A DNA stretch of 64,000 bases from Spongilla lacustris (taxonomy: Eukaryota; Porifera; Demospongiae; Spongillida; Spongillidae), in assembly GCA_949361645.1 (NCBI GenBank), contig OX442418.1, positions 1,177,226 to 1,241,225 of the forward strand, given 5' to 3'. The notes beneath the pieces are model-generated. The model saw nothing but the letters and a program-made list of their open reading frames with translations. It did no database searches and was not told where the DNA came from. This document shows positions 1-11,100 of this stretch, in pieces. Each line of letters begins with the position of its first letter. Position 1 is the stretch's first letter. Made by a program: the position numbers and the translations under genes.

Positions 1-85
1 GATATATCACGTGAGGAATACATGCGGTAACAACCTACTTTTTTACTATATTCACATGGGGAAGGTGGAAAGGGTGACACCCTTG

Positions 86-250
86 TGAAGGTGGAGGGAG
101 GTAGTTTTGTGAAGGTGGAGGGAGGTAGTTTTGTGAAGGTGGAGGGAGGTAGTTTTGTGAAGGTGGAGGGAGGTAGCCTTGTGAGATAGCCTTGTGGAGG
201 TAGAGGAGAGAGTGCCTTGTGAAGGTGGATGGGAGATATCCTTGTGGAAC
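86..250. repeat. 24-bp minisatellite
   Basis: About four near-identical copies of a 24-bp unit (GAAGGTGGAGGGAGG followed by TAGTTTTGT) lie at 87-185, then decay into looser copies to about 250. The reverse-strand reading frame across it is only the repeat read through. Confidence 0.85.
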
Positions 251-300
251 AGTTGGGAAAAGATAATACCTTCTCCCTAGAGATGAGGAATTTGATAGCA

Positions 301-1150
301 CATCCCAGAGGCAGCCACTGGGATATGAATCAAATTAAGTTTAAAGGTTTCTGATGTAGGGTACAGTTAGAAGGAGATAGATCTACGTGTTACATGCATG
401 TAGATGTAGGACCAAAGAATAATTCTTTAAAGTGGCTACAATTGTCACATCCTGTGGTGTCCACCTTTATTAGTTTGGTTAGAAAAACTCCTTGGTTTGG
501 TTTTACACATAGCACAGACACCAGTTGTCTGCCAGGAGAGGAGGCTTACCTACATGACCACCTGGTATGGACCAGGGACTGGACACAAAGTTTTGCATCT
601 CATGAACTGCGCCAGCCACCCTTCCAACATGCACCTGGCGAAAAACTTCAGCAACAACTCAAATGGAAGGCTTTATGTGGTCTAGCTATATGTACATGGC
701 TCTGCAGATGTATGTAATAGGTAATGTAACAGTTGTGGTGTGGCATTTATATTTATTTGGTTATGTATTGGTTGTGTATGTGTGTGATAAATGTGGAAAG
801 TTCAGAAGGTATTACATGTACTAACAGAGAATGTAGCTGACCCAAAATCTTTGTGGTCACCTATTTAATTAGGGTGGTGCCATGTGGTCATTAGTTATGG
901 CTGTTGTGTAAACGTTTCACATGCATGGCCCTCAGGACTAGTACTACTTGTAGTTTCTATCCAGCATCCTTGCCATTGTGTATGAGTCATGATCACTAGG
1001 CTTCATGCCATCGGCCATCGATCTGTTCATTGATGACAGATCAGAGCTGCATCATGGCATCCTTTTTTGTGCCATTGCTTTAGTATTTGTAGGAGTAAAG
1101 TAGATAGACAGGTGCATGTATGTGATCTTTTCTTCAACTGCATGCCCATG
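301..1150. other. no recognised gene
   Basis: Short open frames at 394-717 and 497-685 match no family I know and show no splice signals or domain motifs. I see nothing else in this stretch. Confidence 0.5.
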
Positions 1151-1159
1151 CAAGTCCTG

Positions 1160-1441
1160 TGTTAAGTGTGTATGTGTGAGTGTGTATGTGTGAGTGTGTA
1201 TGTGTGAGTGTGTATGTGTGTGTATGTGTGTGTGTGTATGTGTGTGTGTATGTGTGTGTATGTGTGTGTGTATTTGCATGTACATGTGTGCGTATGTGTG
1301 TGTGTATTTGCATGTACATGTGTGCGTATGTGTGTGTGTGTTTGCATGTACATGTGTGTGTGTATTTGCATGTACATGTGTGTGTGTGTGTATTTGCATG
1401 TACATGTGTGTGTATGTATGTGTGTGTGTGTATTTGCATGC

Positions 1442-1495
<54 letters not shown>

Positions 1496-1535
1496 TTGCA
1501 TGTATATGTGTGTGTGTGTGTATTTGCATGCATGG
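1160..1535. repeat. TG/TATG microsatellite with embedded octamers
   Basis: A 375-bp tract of (TG)n and TATGTGTG. A sub-unit containing TATTTGCATGTACATGTG recurs about six times within it. Both strands stay open in several frames because the repeat has no stop codons (Cys/Val on plus, His/Thr on minus), so those frames are not genes. Confidence 0.9.
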
Positions 1536-1790
1536 TATTTGCATTTGGATGTGGGTGCATGTGCATTTCTTTCCAGCCGCTCAATCATAAAAAAGTAGAA
1601 CACACGGCATAACAAACACACACATCTCAGGCCTACTGCCGAATACGTTTATGGCTGTTCATCCTTCTTGTATACCCTAGCCAAAATTCCGGCGGAGCTG
1701 GATAGAAATAAGTACAGGACTTAACCTCGTAGCAGATATTGGGTCTGGGAACGAGACTGCTTATGGAGTGACCTTGCCTGCCAATGACCC

Positions 1791-2250
1791 TTTGCATGAA
1801 AGATCGGAAGTACGATAAACGTCACGTCTGGAGTAAAAACCACAGCGGTTGCCTAGAGACATTGTGTCACGTCTGCGGACCTTTGCGTAATAAAATGGCA
1901 ACGCTCGGAGTCTGCTCAGACATTATTGATCCTTCGGCCGATCCAGTTCCTGATCAAACTATGCTGCCAACAGTAAGTTTGACCGATTCTGACATACCCA
2001 GAGCCTTTTTAAAGCCATCCATTTAAAAAGGCTCCGGGTATGTCAGACTCGGTCAAGCTTACTGTTGGCAGCAGAGTTTGATCAGGAACTGGATCGGCCG
2101 AAGGATCACCGTCCGAGCGGGAAGGAATGACTACGAGCGTTGCCATTTTATTACGCAAAGGTCCGCGAACGTGACACAATGTCTCTAGGCAACCACTGTG
2201 GCTTTTACTCCAGACGTGACGTTTATCGTACTTCCGATCTTTCATGCAAA
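1791..2250. mobile_element. hairpin (foldback MITE-like) element 1
   Basis: Two inverted arms (about 1791-2013 and 2022-2250) flank a loop of roughly 8 bp. Arms begin/end with TTTGCATGAAAG and its complement, and meet at GAGCCTTTTTAAA / TTTAAAAAGGCTC. The right arm differs from the left by point changes and a short substituted stretch near 2108-2140, so it is an aged copy rather than an assembly fold. No coding capacity beyond mirrored frames. Confidence 0.85.
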
Positions 2251-2259
2251 GTGTCCATA

Positions 2260-3081
2260 TACAGTCATTAATCGACGATATACAGTATAATAGGGCCAGG
2301 ACACAGTGGAGAGTCCAGCTGTGAATATCCGCCGCCATATGCATGCGTATGTTAATTCTTTAGCTAGTCAGTGGAAGGCAATATCCTTAACACACCTCCA
2401 CGAGAACTTCTAGTATTATCAAAAAACAAGCCAGTCGACGTCATCGTGGTCATTATAATTATAATAATATAGGGACGGAATCGCCCATGCATCTTAACGA
2501 GCGAGTCTCGTAGTCACACCTTTATATCATATTATGTAGTAGCTACTCCACAGCAGCGGTTCTATTAGCTCGACCTTCGCTATCCAGTTGAAATTCGATG
2601 TTGTACGTCTGGCTAGCGAGACTAGCGTATACCAAGAATTAGATTGATAGCGAGTGTAGAGCTATTACATTGTATATCCACAATACTATCAGATGGGTAC
2701 AAATCTTGGCATAGGCTACCCGACCCTCCGCCAAAAGGCTACGCCCAACTACTATACAATGGATCAAAATGGTTAAATAACAGATCACGAGACCTCTAGA
2801 ATGCATCCAATGGCAGGGGCACGAGTACAACTAAATGTTTTGAGTTGCGCATGCGTATGCTTAGATCACTAAAATCGACGATAGCTGTAATTTTATGTAA
2901 CAGCGATGCCTATTCCTAACTTCCCTGCCATGCAGACATACAATGCATTTATTAAACGACAATAACAATAATGTTTTTTAATAAATTAATTAGCAGTTTT
3001 AATAACGTGATAAATCTCTAAAGTACCTAGTGAGTTTAATGGTGCAATTGGATTTTTTTTATCACAATCGTACGCCGAGTT
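2260..3081. other. non-coding stretch before gypsy element
   Basis: AT-rich toward the end. The segment around 2695-2750 (GGTACAAATC ... GGCTACGCCCAACT) resembles the arm of the palindrome at 38,040-38,217, so it may be a decayed relative. No gene seen. Confidence 0.45.
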
Positions 3082-5232
3082 ATGCATCGATGTCCACAAT
3101 TTCTGGACATGGGTTATTCTGTCATCGCTGAACCTCTTCATAAACTCACTAGGAAGTCTGCAGCTGGATACAAGTGGACAGATGAGTGTGGAAGAGCCTT
3201 TTTGGCATTACAGCAGCGGCTGGTATCTCCTCCAATACTAGCATATCCTCAGTTTACACACAAATTCACATTGGCAACTGATGCATCTGACAGTGCATTA
3301 GGAGGAATCCTAAGCCAGGGGATTAATGGCCAAGAACGTGTTATATCATACTGGAGTCGTCAGTTGAATAAAGCTGAACGGAATTACTCTACCGTGGAGA
3401 GAGAAGCATTGGCAGTGGTAGCTGCAGTTAAGGAATTTTACCCTTATCTGTATGGCAGACCTTTTACCCTCTATACTGATCACAACCCTTTGACCTCTCT
3501 TCATGGACTTAAAGATACAGGAGGGCGGTTGACCAGATGGCTCTTGTACCTTCAACAGTTTGACATGATTGTGCTGTATAGACCTGGAAGAAATAATGGC
3601 AATGCAGATGGATTGTCAAGACGACCAGAAATTTATAGGGAACAGGTTTCTGAGGTATATGGAATAACCTGTAGTGTAGGAGATAGTGAAATGCTACGGC
3701 AAGAGCAAGCAAAAGATGCTTACACTTCAGAGATCATCCAGAAGCTGCAGGAGGGAAAACACAGTGCTAAACTGGAAGATTTTCTTCTAGAGGATGGCAT
3801 TCTAGTTCGTCAATTGAAAACTAGTACATGTAGCAATCCATACAAGCAGGTAGTTGTTCCCATTGCCCTAAGGCAAACCATTTTGGAACAGTTGCATAAC
3901 AATGCTGGGCATTTGGGAATCCACAAAACCTTTGAAAAAGTGAAAGAACGATTCTTTTGGCCTGGGTATGAGCAAGATGTAAAAGATGCTGTCCAACAAT
4001 GTGACCGTTGTCAAAGACGAAACCATCCTATTCCCAAGCATCAAGCCCCAATTGGCACTATTAGCAGTGAATATCCATTTCAAAAAATATCTTGGGATAT
4101 CATGGGTCCCTTACCAGCTACGACAAGGGGGCACAAATACATACTTGTGGTAACAGACCTGTTTAGTAAATGGGTTGAGGCCTTCCCTTTGGTTAAAACA
4201 GATAGTCTTACCCTGGCTAAGGTCTTGGTAGAAGAAGTGGTGTGTCGTTATGGAGTACCTCAGTACCTTCACAGTGACCAAGGTGCTAATCTTGTGAGTG
4301 ATGTAATACAGTCGTTGTGCATATTGTTGGGAATACAACGTACACAGACCACTGCCTATCACCCCCAAGGAAATGGACAAGTGGAAAGATTTAACCGTAC
4401 ACTGGAGGCCATGCTTTCCAAGGTTGTTACTGATAATCAAAAGGATTGGGATGATCACTTGCAAAGTGTCCTTTTTGCATATCGAACTGCTATTCATGAG
4501 TCCACTGGATACACACCATTCCTTGTTATGTTTGGCCATTCTCCTAGCTTACCTGTGGATGTTATGCTAGGACGCGTGCAGCATCTGAAGAAGAAACTGC
4601 CACAGTATGTGCAGAATGTACAGAGGTCCCTCAAAGATACCTTCTCATCAGTACGCCAGCACCTGGATGCTGCTCATCAACGTCAAAAACTTTCAGCTGA
4701 CCGGTCAAGTACAGGGGAGAGCACATTTCAGGTAGGCGATATAGTTTGGTTGTACATACCAGCTGTAAAGACGGGTTTGAGCAGAAAGCTATCATCTTTG
4801 TGGCGGGGACCCTACACAATTTTGGACAAAGTTACTGCAGTCAACTACAAGATACAGCTTATAGGTGGTACAAAGTGTCAAACTGTTCATAGCAATCGAC
4901 TGAAACTGTATAATGGTCACCCTGAACCGATTAGCAGAACGGAGAAGAATGTTGGACACAGTCGTCCAGACCAGCCAGATGTTGCTAGTGGGCATGTTAT
5001 GGTAGAGGAAGAAGATGGAGAAGAGGAAGATATGATCCAAGAAGAGGCCATCAGGGAAGATGTAGAAGAAGCACTGGTCCATGGAGAAGAGGAAGCTATA
5101 ATCCAAGAAGGTCCCATCACAAATGAGGATGAAAGTGGTGAAGATATTGGACCAGAAGAGGAACAGATTGAAATTTCTCTACCAGTCAAAAGATACCCTC
5201 AACGTATTCGAAACCCCCCTGTCCGGCTATAA
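3082..5232 (+). CDS. pol: Ty3/gypsy polyprotein fragment: RNase H and integrase
   Basis: A 716-codon open frame encoding the C-terminal part of a gypsy-type pol. It begins in the last residues of the reverse transcriptase thumb (IAEPLHKLTRK near residue 15-25); gag, protease and the RT core are missing, so the element is 5'-truncated and the first ATG is unlikely to be a natural start. RNase H spans about 40-182, with Asp67, Glu108, Asp133 and Asp176 in the usual motifs. The integrase H2C2 zinc finger is His277, His281, Cys307, Cys310. The integrase core carries the DDE triad Asp339, Asp399, Glu435 (context HPQGNGQVERFNR). The C-terminus is a long Glu-rich acidic tail ending in a basic PQRIRNPP-like patch. 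Without internal stops or frameshifts this looks recently active, but it cannot transpose alone. Confidence 0.93.
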   Translation: MHRCPQFLDMGYSVIAEPLHKLTRKSAAGYKWTDECGRAFLALQQRLVSPPILAYPQFTHKFTLATDASDSALGGILSQGINGQERVISYWSRQLNKAERNYSTVEREALAVVAAVKEFYPYLYGRPFTLYTDHNPLTSLHGLKDTGGRLTRWLLYLQQFDMIVLYRPGRNNGNADGLSRRPEIYREQVSEVYGITCSVGDSEMLRQEQAKDAYTSEIIQKLQEGKHSAKLEDFLLEDGILVRQLKTSTCSNPYKQVVVPIALRQTILEQLHNNAGHLGIHKTFEKVKERFFWPGYEQDVKDAVQQCDRCQRRNHPIPKHQAPIGTISSEYPFQKISWDIMGPLPATTRGHKYILVVTDLFSKWVEAFPLVKTDSLTLAKVLVEEVVCRYGVPQYLHSDQGANLVSDVIQSLCILLGIQRTQTTAYHPQGNGQVERFNRTLEAMLSKVVTDNQKDWDDHLQSVLFAYRTAIHESTGYTPFLVMFGHSPSLPVDVMLGRVQHLKKKLPQYVQNVQRSLKDTFSSVRQHLDAAHQRQKLSADRSSTGESTFQVGDIVWLYIPAVKTGLSRKLSSLWRGPYTILDKVTAVNYKIQLIGGTKCQTVHSNRLKLYNGHPEPISRTEKNVGHSRPDQPDVASGHVMVEEEDGEEEDMIQEEAIREDVEEALVHGEEEAIIQEGPITNEDESGEDIGPEEEQIEISLPVKRYPQRIRNPPVRL

Positions 5233-5274
5233 GATCATATCACGTGGACATGCACCTTGTGTGGACACAAGAAA

Positions 5275-5415
5275 CTGAAGGGGGAATTGTAATGAACTAG
5301 TGATTAACACCTGAGGTGTGAGTACACGTGTTCAACCCTTATATAGGTAGCTAGTACTTTTGTCTGTCTATGTACTTTGTGTGTGCCCTTTTCTATTAAA
5401 CTAGTAGACCTACAA
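5275..5415 (+). mobile_element. probable polypurine tract and short 3' LTR of the gypsy element
   Basis: After the pol stop, GAAGGGGGAAT (polypurine-like) is followed by TGTAATGAACTAG, the usual TG start of an LTR. An ATTAAA signal lies near 5394 and a plausible CA end near 5414, giving an LTR of only about 125 bp. No matching 5' LTR is seen upstream, so the boundaries rest on motif logic only. Confidence 0.45.
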
Positions 5416-5582
5416 TACAATAGCACAGGGTGACCATAGCACCAGAATACAAAGCACAGGGTCACTATAGCACCAGGATACATAGCACAGGGTAACCAAT
5501 GACACCATAGCACCAGGATACATAGCACAGGGTAACCAATGACACCATAGCACCAGGATACATAGCACAGGGTCACCATAGG
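5415..5582. repeat. about 40-bp minisatellite sharing sequence with a PDI intron
   Basis: Repeats of GCACCAGGATACATAGCACA followed by GGGTAACCAATGACACCATA, about four copies. Related GCACAGGG/GGTCACCATAGCACC units occur at 50,355-50,440 and in PDIA4 intron 4 (52,895-52,950), suggesting a shared origin. Confidence 0.8.
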
Positions 5583-5620
5583 TAGGTGGCACCCCTGAGG
5601 GGTCCCGCCATTTGTTTTTG

Positions 5621-5857
5621 AAGTGCCAGCTCGCAAGAGCAAAAAAATCACACCTCGCAACAACGAAAAATAAGACATATTCATCGTGTACATGTAGTTG
5701 GGAAAGCTGTTAGTATACCATACCGCTTTCCTTCACGAAATCAATTTCGCTGATGAAAGCGGTATACAATAGTTGCAACAACAGTTTTCCCAACTCCACG
5801 ATGAATACTTTTCGTTGTTGCGAGGTGTGACCTTTCGCTATTGTGAGCCGGCAGAAA
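5621..5857. mobile_element. hairpin (MITE-like) element 2
   Basis: Inverted arms of about 105 bp (CTCGCAACAACGAAAA ... ACCGCTTTC and its complement) meet around 5741. The arms differ by small indels. It lies about 140 bp upstream of the first exon of TRIM copy A. Confidence 0.82.
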
Positions 5858-5996
5858 AAACTACACAATTAATATCAGTTATACCATGCGTGTGAATAAT
5901 TAATGTTTTTATTGGCCATAAAAACATTCATTCTAGTTTACATCTAAGGCGAATGACGTCAAATCTACGCTTCTCTTATTTGAAGGGCGTGAACGT

Positions 5997-8361
5997 ATGG
6001 CCTCGCAACAGGACCCTAAAGCATCAGAGGAACGGGAGTGTGCACTGAATAGTTGGTGAGAATCATGCATGTGACACTCGGCGGCGGAGTTGAAATTAAC
6101 ACATGTTAGGTGTAATTCCAACCCAATCTAACTAGCTAGCTACTCGAGCAATGTTACGCGCAGAAGACTGCATAGGTCACTAAATTTCAATTTAGTCTAT
6201 ACATTCCTGTGGTTACTGTTTTATTCAGTAGACTTTAATCAGTAGAGGATTTTTCTGCTGTTACGGCTATCTCCCCTACAGCCCCTCAACTAATGGAATC
6301 TTCCCTCCACACACCATATGTCAGCTGTGCTCTAAGCCCTACAGAGATCCCAGGATCCTTCCATGTCTCCACTCCTTCTGTGCCCAGTGTCTACATAAGG
6401 AGATAGAGAGGTCTGGGACCAAGCAGAACATGGAGTGTCCTACCTGTCAGAGAAGTATCACCATACCAGAGGGTGGAGTCAATGTTATACCTCAGAACCT
6501 CCATCTTGGCTTTGAAGTGGAGGTGGCTGGGTACATGTCCAAGATTGGCAGTGATGGTGAAAAGTCATGTGATGTTTGCATTGATGGAGGCAAGGGGCCT
6601 GCAGTGGTGTTCTGTTGTACATGTGGTCAGTTCCTGTGTACCTACTGCCATGAACACCACAAAGGTAGCAAAATATTACACCATAATCTGGCCGGCAGAG
6701 ACTGTACCCTACTTCTGCACAAGGACCACAGGATTGATGACATGTGCGATTTTGCAATGATCCACAGAGATAGGATGAGAGAGGCACTTGTGTGTGCGCA
6801 AGAAGTGACCTCAAAGCTGACCTGTGCCATTGATGCCAATGACAAGATGGCAGAACAGGTTGAGACTTCCAGAGAGAATGCCACACTGCTCATAAACCAA
6901 GCCTTTGAACAGCTCCACCAAACCATAGAGGAAAGGAAGAAGACACTGCTGTCGGAGCTGGAGGCTATCTTACTTTCCAAGACAACATCTCTAACTCTCC
7001 AGAAAGAACAGTTTTTGAAGATGCAAGACGAGATTGGTGGCTACACTGAGATGACCTCCCACATCCTCCAGACCCACACTGACCATGAGGTGGTAGCTCT
7101 TGGAGGACTGCTACCCACTGAACTGAAGGCCACCCTGAAGAAGGTTGGGAATGTGTCCCTCACTCCCAGTCAGTACAGTGACATACATGTGTCCCTACCA
7201 ACTGATTCCCTCATGAAGGAACTCTCCATATTTGGTTATGTAATGGACTCACCTCCATCTCCATCACAAAGCACATGGTCTTCTGGGTCAGCAGCCAAGG
7301 TGAGAGAAGTGTACTGTGTTAAAGTGGAGACCAAGACCTCAAAGGGAGAGAGGTACCCATATGGTGGTCTGCAGGTGAAGGCTGAGCTGAGGCCCAAGTC
7401 ACATGGTGGAGCAGTTGTCCCAGGAGTAGTGGAGGACCATGGGGATGGTACCTACACCATCACCATCACCCCTCAGACTGCTGGTCCTCACCAGCTGGTC
7501 ATCACAATGGATGGTCAACATGTACAGAACAGTCCTCATCACCTTGATGTGAGGCCTAAGCATAACTACCTCACTTTATGTAACCCCCAGCAGGTTATCA
7601 ATTGTAGTGGTGGTCCATCAAGTATTGCCATCCATGACAGTGGAGACGTCTATGTAGCCAGTAGCAGTGATAACAGTATTCATGTGTTTGACCAAGCTGG
7701 TCATCAGAAGAGTACCATAGGTAGTGGTGGGAGTGGTGATGGTCAGTTCAGTAGTCCATATGGTATATCCATCAAGGGAGATGTGATGTATGTTGCTGAT
7801 TTTGGCAATCATCGTATACAGAAGCTGACAACAGGAGGACAGTTCCTGCAGCAATTTGGTTACAAGGGATCTGGTCAGGGACAGTTTAATGGACCAACAT
7901 CAGTTATTGTTGACAACAGAGATTGGATGATTGTTGCTGATCATTATAACCACAGAGTAGTATTATTGGATCAAAATGGAAGCTGGTTATTGTCTATAAA
8001 TGGTAATGTCTCTGGTAGTCATGGTTTTCAGTATCCATATGGTCTTGCCTTGGACCCTCAAGGGAACATCCATGTTGCAGCTTATGGTTCTAACACCATC
8101 AAAGTCTTTACACCTACAGGGACCTATATCAGATCATATGGGGATGTAAAGGGTACAACTGGAATAGCAGTTGATGAAGAAGGTTACAGCATGGTCTGTG
8201 AGATGAGTAGGGAGTGTCTCTCCATCTTTGATCCTCAAGGAAACAGTATCCACACTATTCGCAGACTCAATCAACCTTGTGGGGTTATTCTAGATCCTAT
8301 CAGTGGCAGTGTGTATGTATCAGACTATGGTGCTAATGCGGTATTGAAGTATGCTGTGTAA
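5997..8361 (+). CDS. TRIM-NHL protein, copy A (RING, reduced B-box, coiled coil, filamin, six NHL)
   Basis: Predicted join(5997..6055, 6282..8361), 712 residues. Exon 1 starts at ATG 5997 and ends in AGT-TG before a GTGAG donor; the acceptor CCCCTACAG restores the frame exactly. The RING is C3HC4 (about Cys33-Cys75). B-box 1 begins near residue 116 with CDVC. An in-frame deletion of some 43 residues relative to copy B then fuses the B-box 1 end to the last Cys/His segment of B-box 2, so B-box 2 lacks its first zinc ligands. A coiled coil (about 175-285), a filamin/ABP280 repeat (about 355-447) and six NHL repeats follow to the end. This order is that of TRIM2/TRIM3/TRIM71-type E3 ubiquitin ligases, whose NHL propeller binds RNA or protein targets. 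The open frame and splice sites suggest it is functional or recently so. Convergent with copies C and B. Confidence 0.87.
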
Positions 8362-8615
8362 TGATGCACAAATGATGTAATGATTCTGATGAGAGATGTA
8401 CTCATATTGACAATCATATTTTTAAAAACATAATAGGCAGAGGACAATGATGGTAATGTTTGCATATGTCTACATTAAATTTTAAAATGATGTTTGCCAG
8501 GAAAGTAAAAAACAACGTGAACTATTATTATTCACGAAGGTTTCCCTAGTACCACACACCTTAACATTAAGAATACAATCTTCCCATGTACCACACCCCC
8601 TACACCCCCTCAGCA
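8362..8615. other. 3' flank of TRIM copy A
   Basis: AT-rich 3' region with no poly(A) signal I can assign securely. The sequence after copy D (49,512-49,690) is clearly similar, showing that the duplication extended past the stop codon. Confidence 0.4.
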
Positions 8616-8619
8616 GCAC

Positions 8620-8812
8620 ATCCATGGACAGCTCCTCCTTGCTAGCCATCTTGGTGGGCTTTATTTGGACCTTATGCTTCAGATAGAGCATCATAAGTGG
8701 AACTGGGAGTCAGTTGAATCCCCGGGCAGAGAAGTAGAAGGTAGGAATTCAAAGGAGATTTACCCACGAGGGTCATTCAGACTGTGGTTCATCTCTGCAA
8801 ACTGATCATGAA
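8620..8812 (-). pseudogene. fragment of the PDIA4 last exon
   Basis: CTTGGTGGGCTTTATTTGGA and neighbouring bases match the antisense of the PDIA4 C-terminal exon (51,648-51,850), including the CAGCTCCTCCTTG stretch that encodes the ER-retention tail and the CCCCGGGCAGAGAAGTAGAA segment. Several indels destroy the frame and the rest of the gene is absent. It sits directly behind TRIM copy A, as a similar fragment sits behind copy D. Confidence 0.82.
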
Positions 8813-8814
8813 GT

Positions 8815-9046
8815 TAAAACATAAGGACATGTGGTGGATGTAGGCTAAATGCTGGCCCCTATACATAAGGACATGTGGTGAATATAGGCTCATGCTGGCC
8901 CCTATACATAAGGACATGTGGTGGATATAGGCTACATGCTGGCCCCTATACATAAGTACATGTGGTGGATATAGGCTACATGCTGGCCCCTATACATAAG
9001 GACATGTGGTGGATGTAGGCTACATACATAAGGACATGTGGTGATT
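8815..9046. repeat. 44-bp satellite, block 1 (forward)
   Basis: About five copies of a unit of 43-45 bp: AGGACATGTGGTGGATATAG then GCTACATGCTGGCCCCTATA then CATA. The second block at 9,180-9,808 is the same unit reversed. Confidence 0.9.
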
Positions 9047-9179
9047 TGGCATGCTATGCTTGTCACCTGCTATTGGTTCCATTGGACAGTTGGTATCCAC
9101 AGTGATTTAAAAGTATGCAACATGCAATACAATGAGAAAGTGAACAGACCCTCAGTAATGATTAACATGTTTGGCAAGC

Positions 9180-9808
9180 AGGGGCTAGCATGTGGCCTAT
9201 ATCCACCACATGCCCTTATGTATAGGGGCCAGCATGTAGCCTACATCCACCACATGTCCTTATGTATAGGGGCCAGCATGTAGCCTACATCCACCACATG
9301 TCCTTATGTATAGGGGCCAGCATGTAGCCTATATCCACCACATGTCCTTATGTATAGGGGCCAGCATGTAGCCTATATCCACCACATGTCCTTATGTATA
9401 GGGGCCAGCATGTAGCCTATATCCACCACATGTCCTTATGTATAGGGGCCACCATGTAGCCTATATCCACCACATGTCCTTATGTACAGGGGCCAGCATG
9501 TAGCCTATATCCACCACATGTCCTTATGTATAGGGGCCACCATGTAGCCTATATCCACCACATGTCCTTATGTACAGGGGCCAGCATGTAGCCTATATCC
9601 ACCACATGTCCTTATGTATAGGGGCCACCATGTAGCCTACATCCACCACATGTCCTTATGTATAGGGGCCACCATGTAGCCTACATCCACCACATGTCCT
9701 TATGTATAGGGGCCAACATGTAGCCTACATCCACCACATGTCCTTATGTATAAGGGCCAGCATGTAGCCTATATCCACCACATGTCCTTATGTATAAGGG
9801 CGCTAGCC
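9180..9808. repeat. 44-bp satellite, block 2 (inverted)
   Basis: About 14 copies of the reverse complement of block 1 (GGGGCCAGCATGTAGCCTA then TATCCACCACATGTCCTTAT). About 130 bp of unrelated spacer separates the opposed blocks, so the whole forms a large potential stem-loop. Confidence 0.92.
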
Positions 9809-10219
9809 ATTGTCATGAAACTTGGTAATCATACACTAGGGCATTTGAAATTGAAATAATGTTAATCTACAACACCCATATAGTGACGGCCTGAGATGAG
9901 GAAAAGATATCTAAGCAAACATCCAGGTTTCTTGGAAGGGCTTGATAAATTCCATACATTCTAATATTGAGGCTATTGAGATTAAAAAATAGATTCATTG
10001 TATTGTGTTAGTAATGTGTTGGTCATGTGATGAGTGATACCATATCTTGAATTATTCATGGCATGCTTGTGTTAGTCATGTGATGTAAGAGTTCTCCTGC
10101 ATTAGTCAACTACAAGAAAAGCCCTTCAGCCAAAGCCAAGAACAGCAAAGAATTAAACTCAAGGAATATTCAACTTCTTCAGGTACTGTTAATGCATGTG
10201 GAATATCTTGTGTGCGTAG
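9809..10219. other. no recognised gene
   Basis: Mixed sequence without domain-coding frames or clear repeats. Confidence 0.4.
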
Positions 10220-10313
10220 GAGGAAGAAGGACAAAAAAGCAGACAATGGAAAGAAAACAAAGTCCCGATCCACCTCCATGCCGGTGTCCCGTTCCTCTGC
10301 CCTCCTTGAGTAG
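10220..10313 (+). pseudogene. possible orphan terminal exon
   Basis: After GTGCGTAG (an acceptor-like site) a Lys/Arg/Ser-rich frame of 30 codons runs to TAG at 10,311-10,313 (KKDKKADNGKKTKSRS visible). No partner exon was found and it is immediately followed by a TRIM fragment. It may be a captured exon or chance. Confidence 0.3.
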
Positions 10314-10321
10314 GTCCACCC

Positions 10322-10390
10322 AATGAGGTGGTAGCTCTTAGAGGACTGCTACCCACTGAACTGAAGGCCACCCTGAAGAAGGTTGGGCAC
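10322..10390 (+). pseudogene. TRIM-NHL coiled-coil fragment
   Basis: About 69 bp (GAGGTGGTAGCTCTTAGAGG ... AAGAAGGTTGGG) matches the segment of the TRIM copies that encodes the EVVALGGLLPTELKATLKKV stretch. It is isolated, with no flanking TRIM sequence. Confidence 0.85.
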
Positions 10391-11030
10391 TGAGAACAGT
10401 GATGATGAAGAAGATGATGATGATGACTGCATGGCGCTTTCCTCTATGGCCCGAGTATGAGAACAGTGTTGTCATGGTTTTCAGGCACATTTGTCAGCCA
10501 ATCCAAATGAGTTCTACCTCTAGCATGTAGCTTGTGTACTTAAAAAAAAAATTGTTTATGTATTTGTCTTACAAATGTATCTCTTTTTTTCATATGTTTG
10601 TGAAATGGACTTATGCTATTTCACAAACATATTTTATTCATGTGTATGTGCTTTGATGTAAGCCCCTCCCCCTCCTTTGTTTAGACCTTTGCCAGCCACT
10701 AAACAGTATATGGTTTGTTGTTAGTTGAAAACATTAGCAAATGGGACATAGTTAGAAAATAATGATCTAGAGAGACATGTCACATGGTGATATACTGGAC
10801 ATATCCTGACAGGACATATCCCAGTATACCATAGGGTAGCCTTCTCCAAGATGCTTAATGAACTTCCGCTGCCCACACAGTTTGTTCTCGATGTGTAAAA
10901 GATTATGCACTCTTGCACTGATCATGAATTTAGTTAAATAGACCAGCTAGCTAAACCATTGCATCTACAACCAGTGGACATATCACAGAGGAAGATTCTA
11001 TATACCCCTCTTATACCTCAGTTGTAAGGA
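10391..11030. other. intergenic, small hairpin near 10,588-10,632
   Basis: ATATGTTTGTGAAAT and its complement face each other across an 11-bp loop. A GAT/GAA triplet-rich patch lies at 10,397-10,430. No gene seen. Confidence 0.4.
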
Positions 11031-11035
11031 GGAGG

Positions 11036-11100
11036 CATGTCTCAGCAGAGAAGAAGCTAACTCCTTGCATCTCCTTAGCTAAAATCAGTGAAGCACTTGA
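11036..11100 (-). pseudogene. short PDIA4 exon 5 fragment
   Basis: CAGAGAAGAAGCTAACTCCT and adjoining bases match antisense PDIA4 exon 5 near 52,752-52,803 with scattered substitutions. About 60 bp only. Confidence 0.55.

Noticed and set aside
1052..1621. Several 130-190 codon frames on both strands
   Set aside because: They are the TG/CA microsatellite read in different frames (Cys-Val or His-Thr runs).
3082..5232. Retrovirus or endogenous viral envelope-bearing element
   Set aside because: Pol order and motifs fit Ty3/gypsy; no envelope-like frame with signal peptide or membrane segment follows before the putative LTR.
8815..9808. CRISPR-like regular repeats
   Set aside because: Units are contiguous without unique spacers, and the genome is clearly animal.
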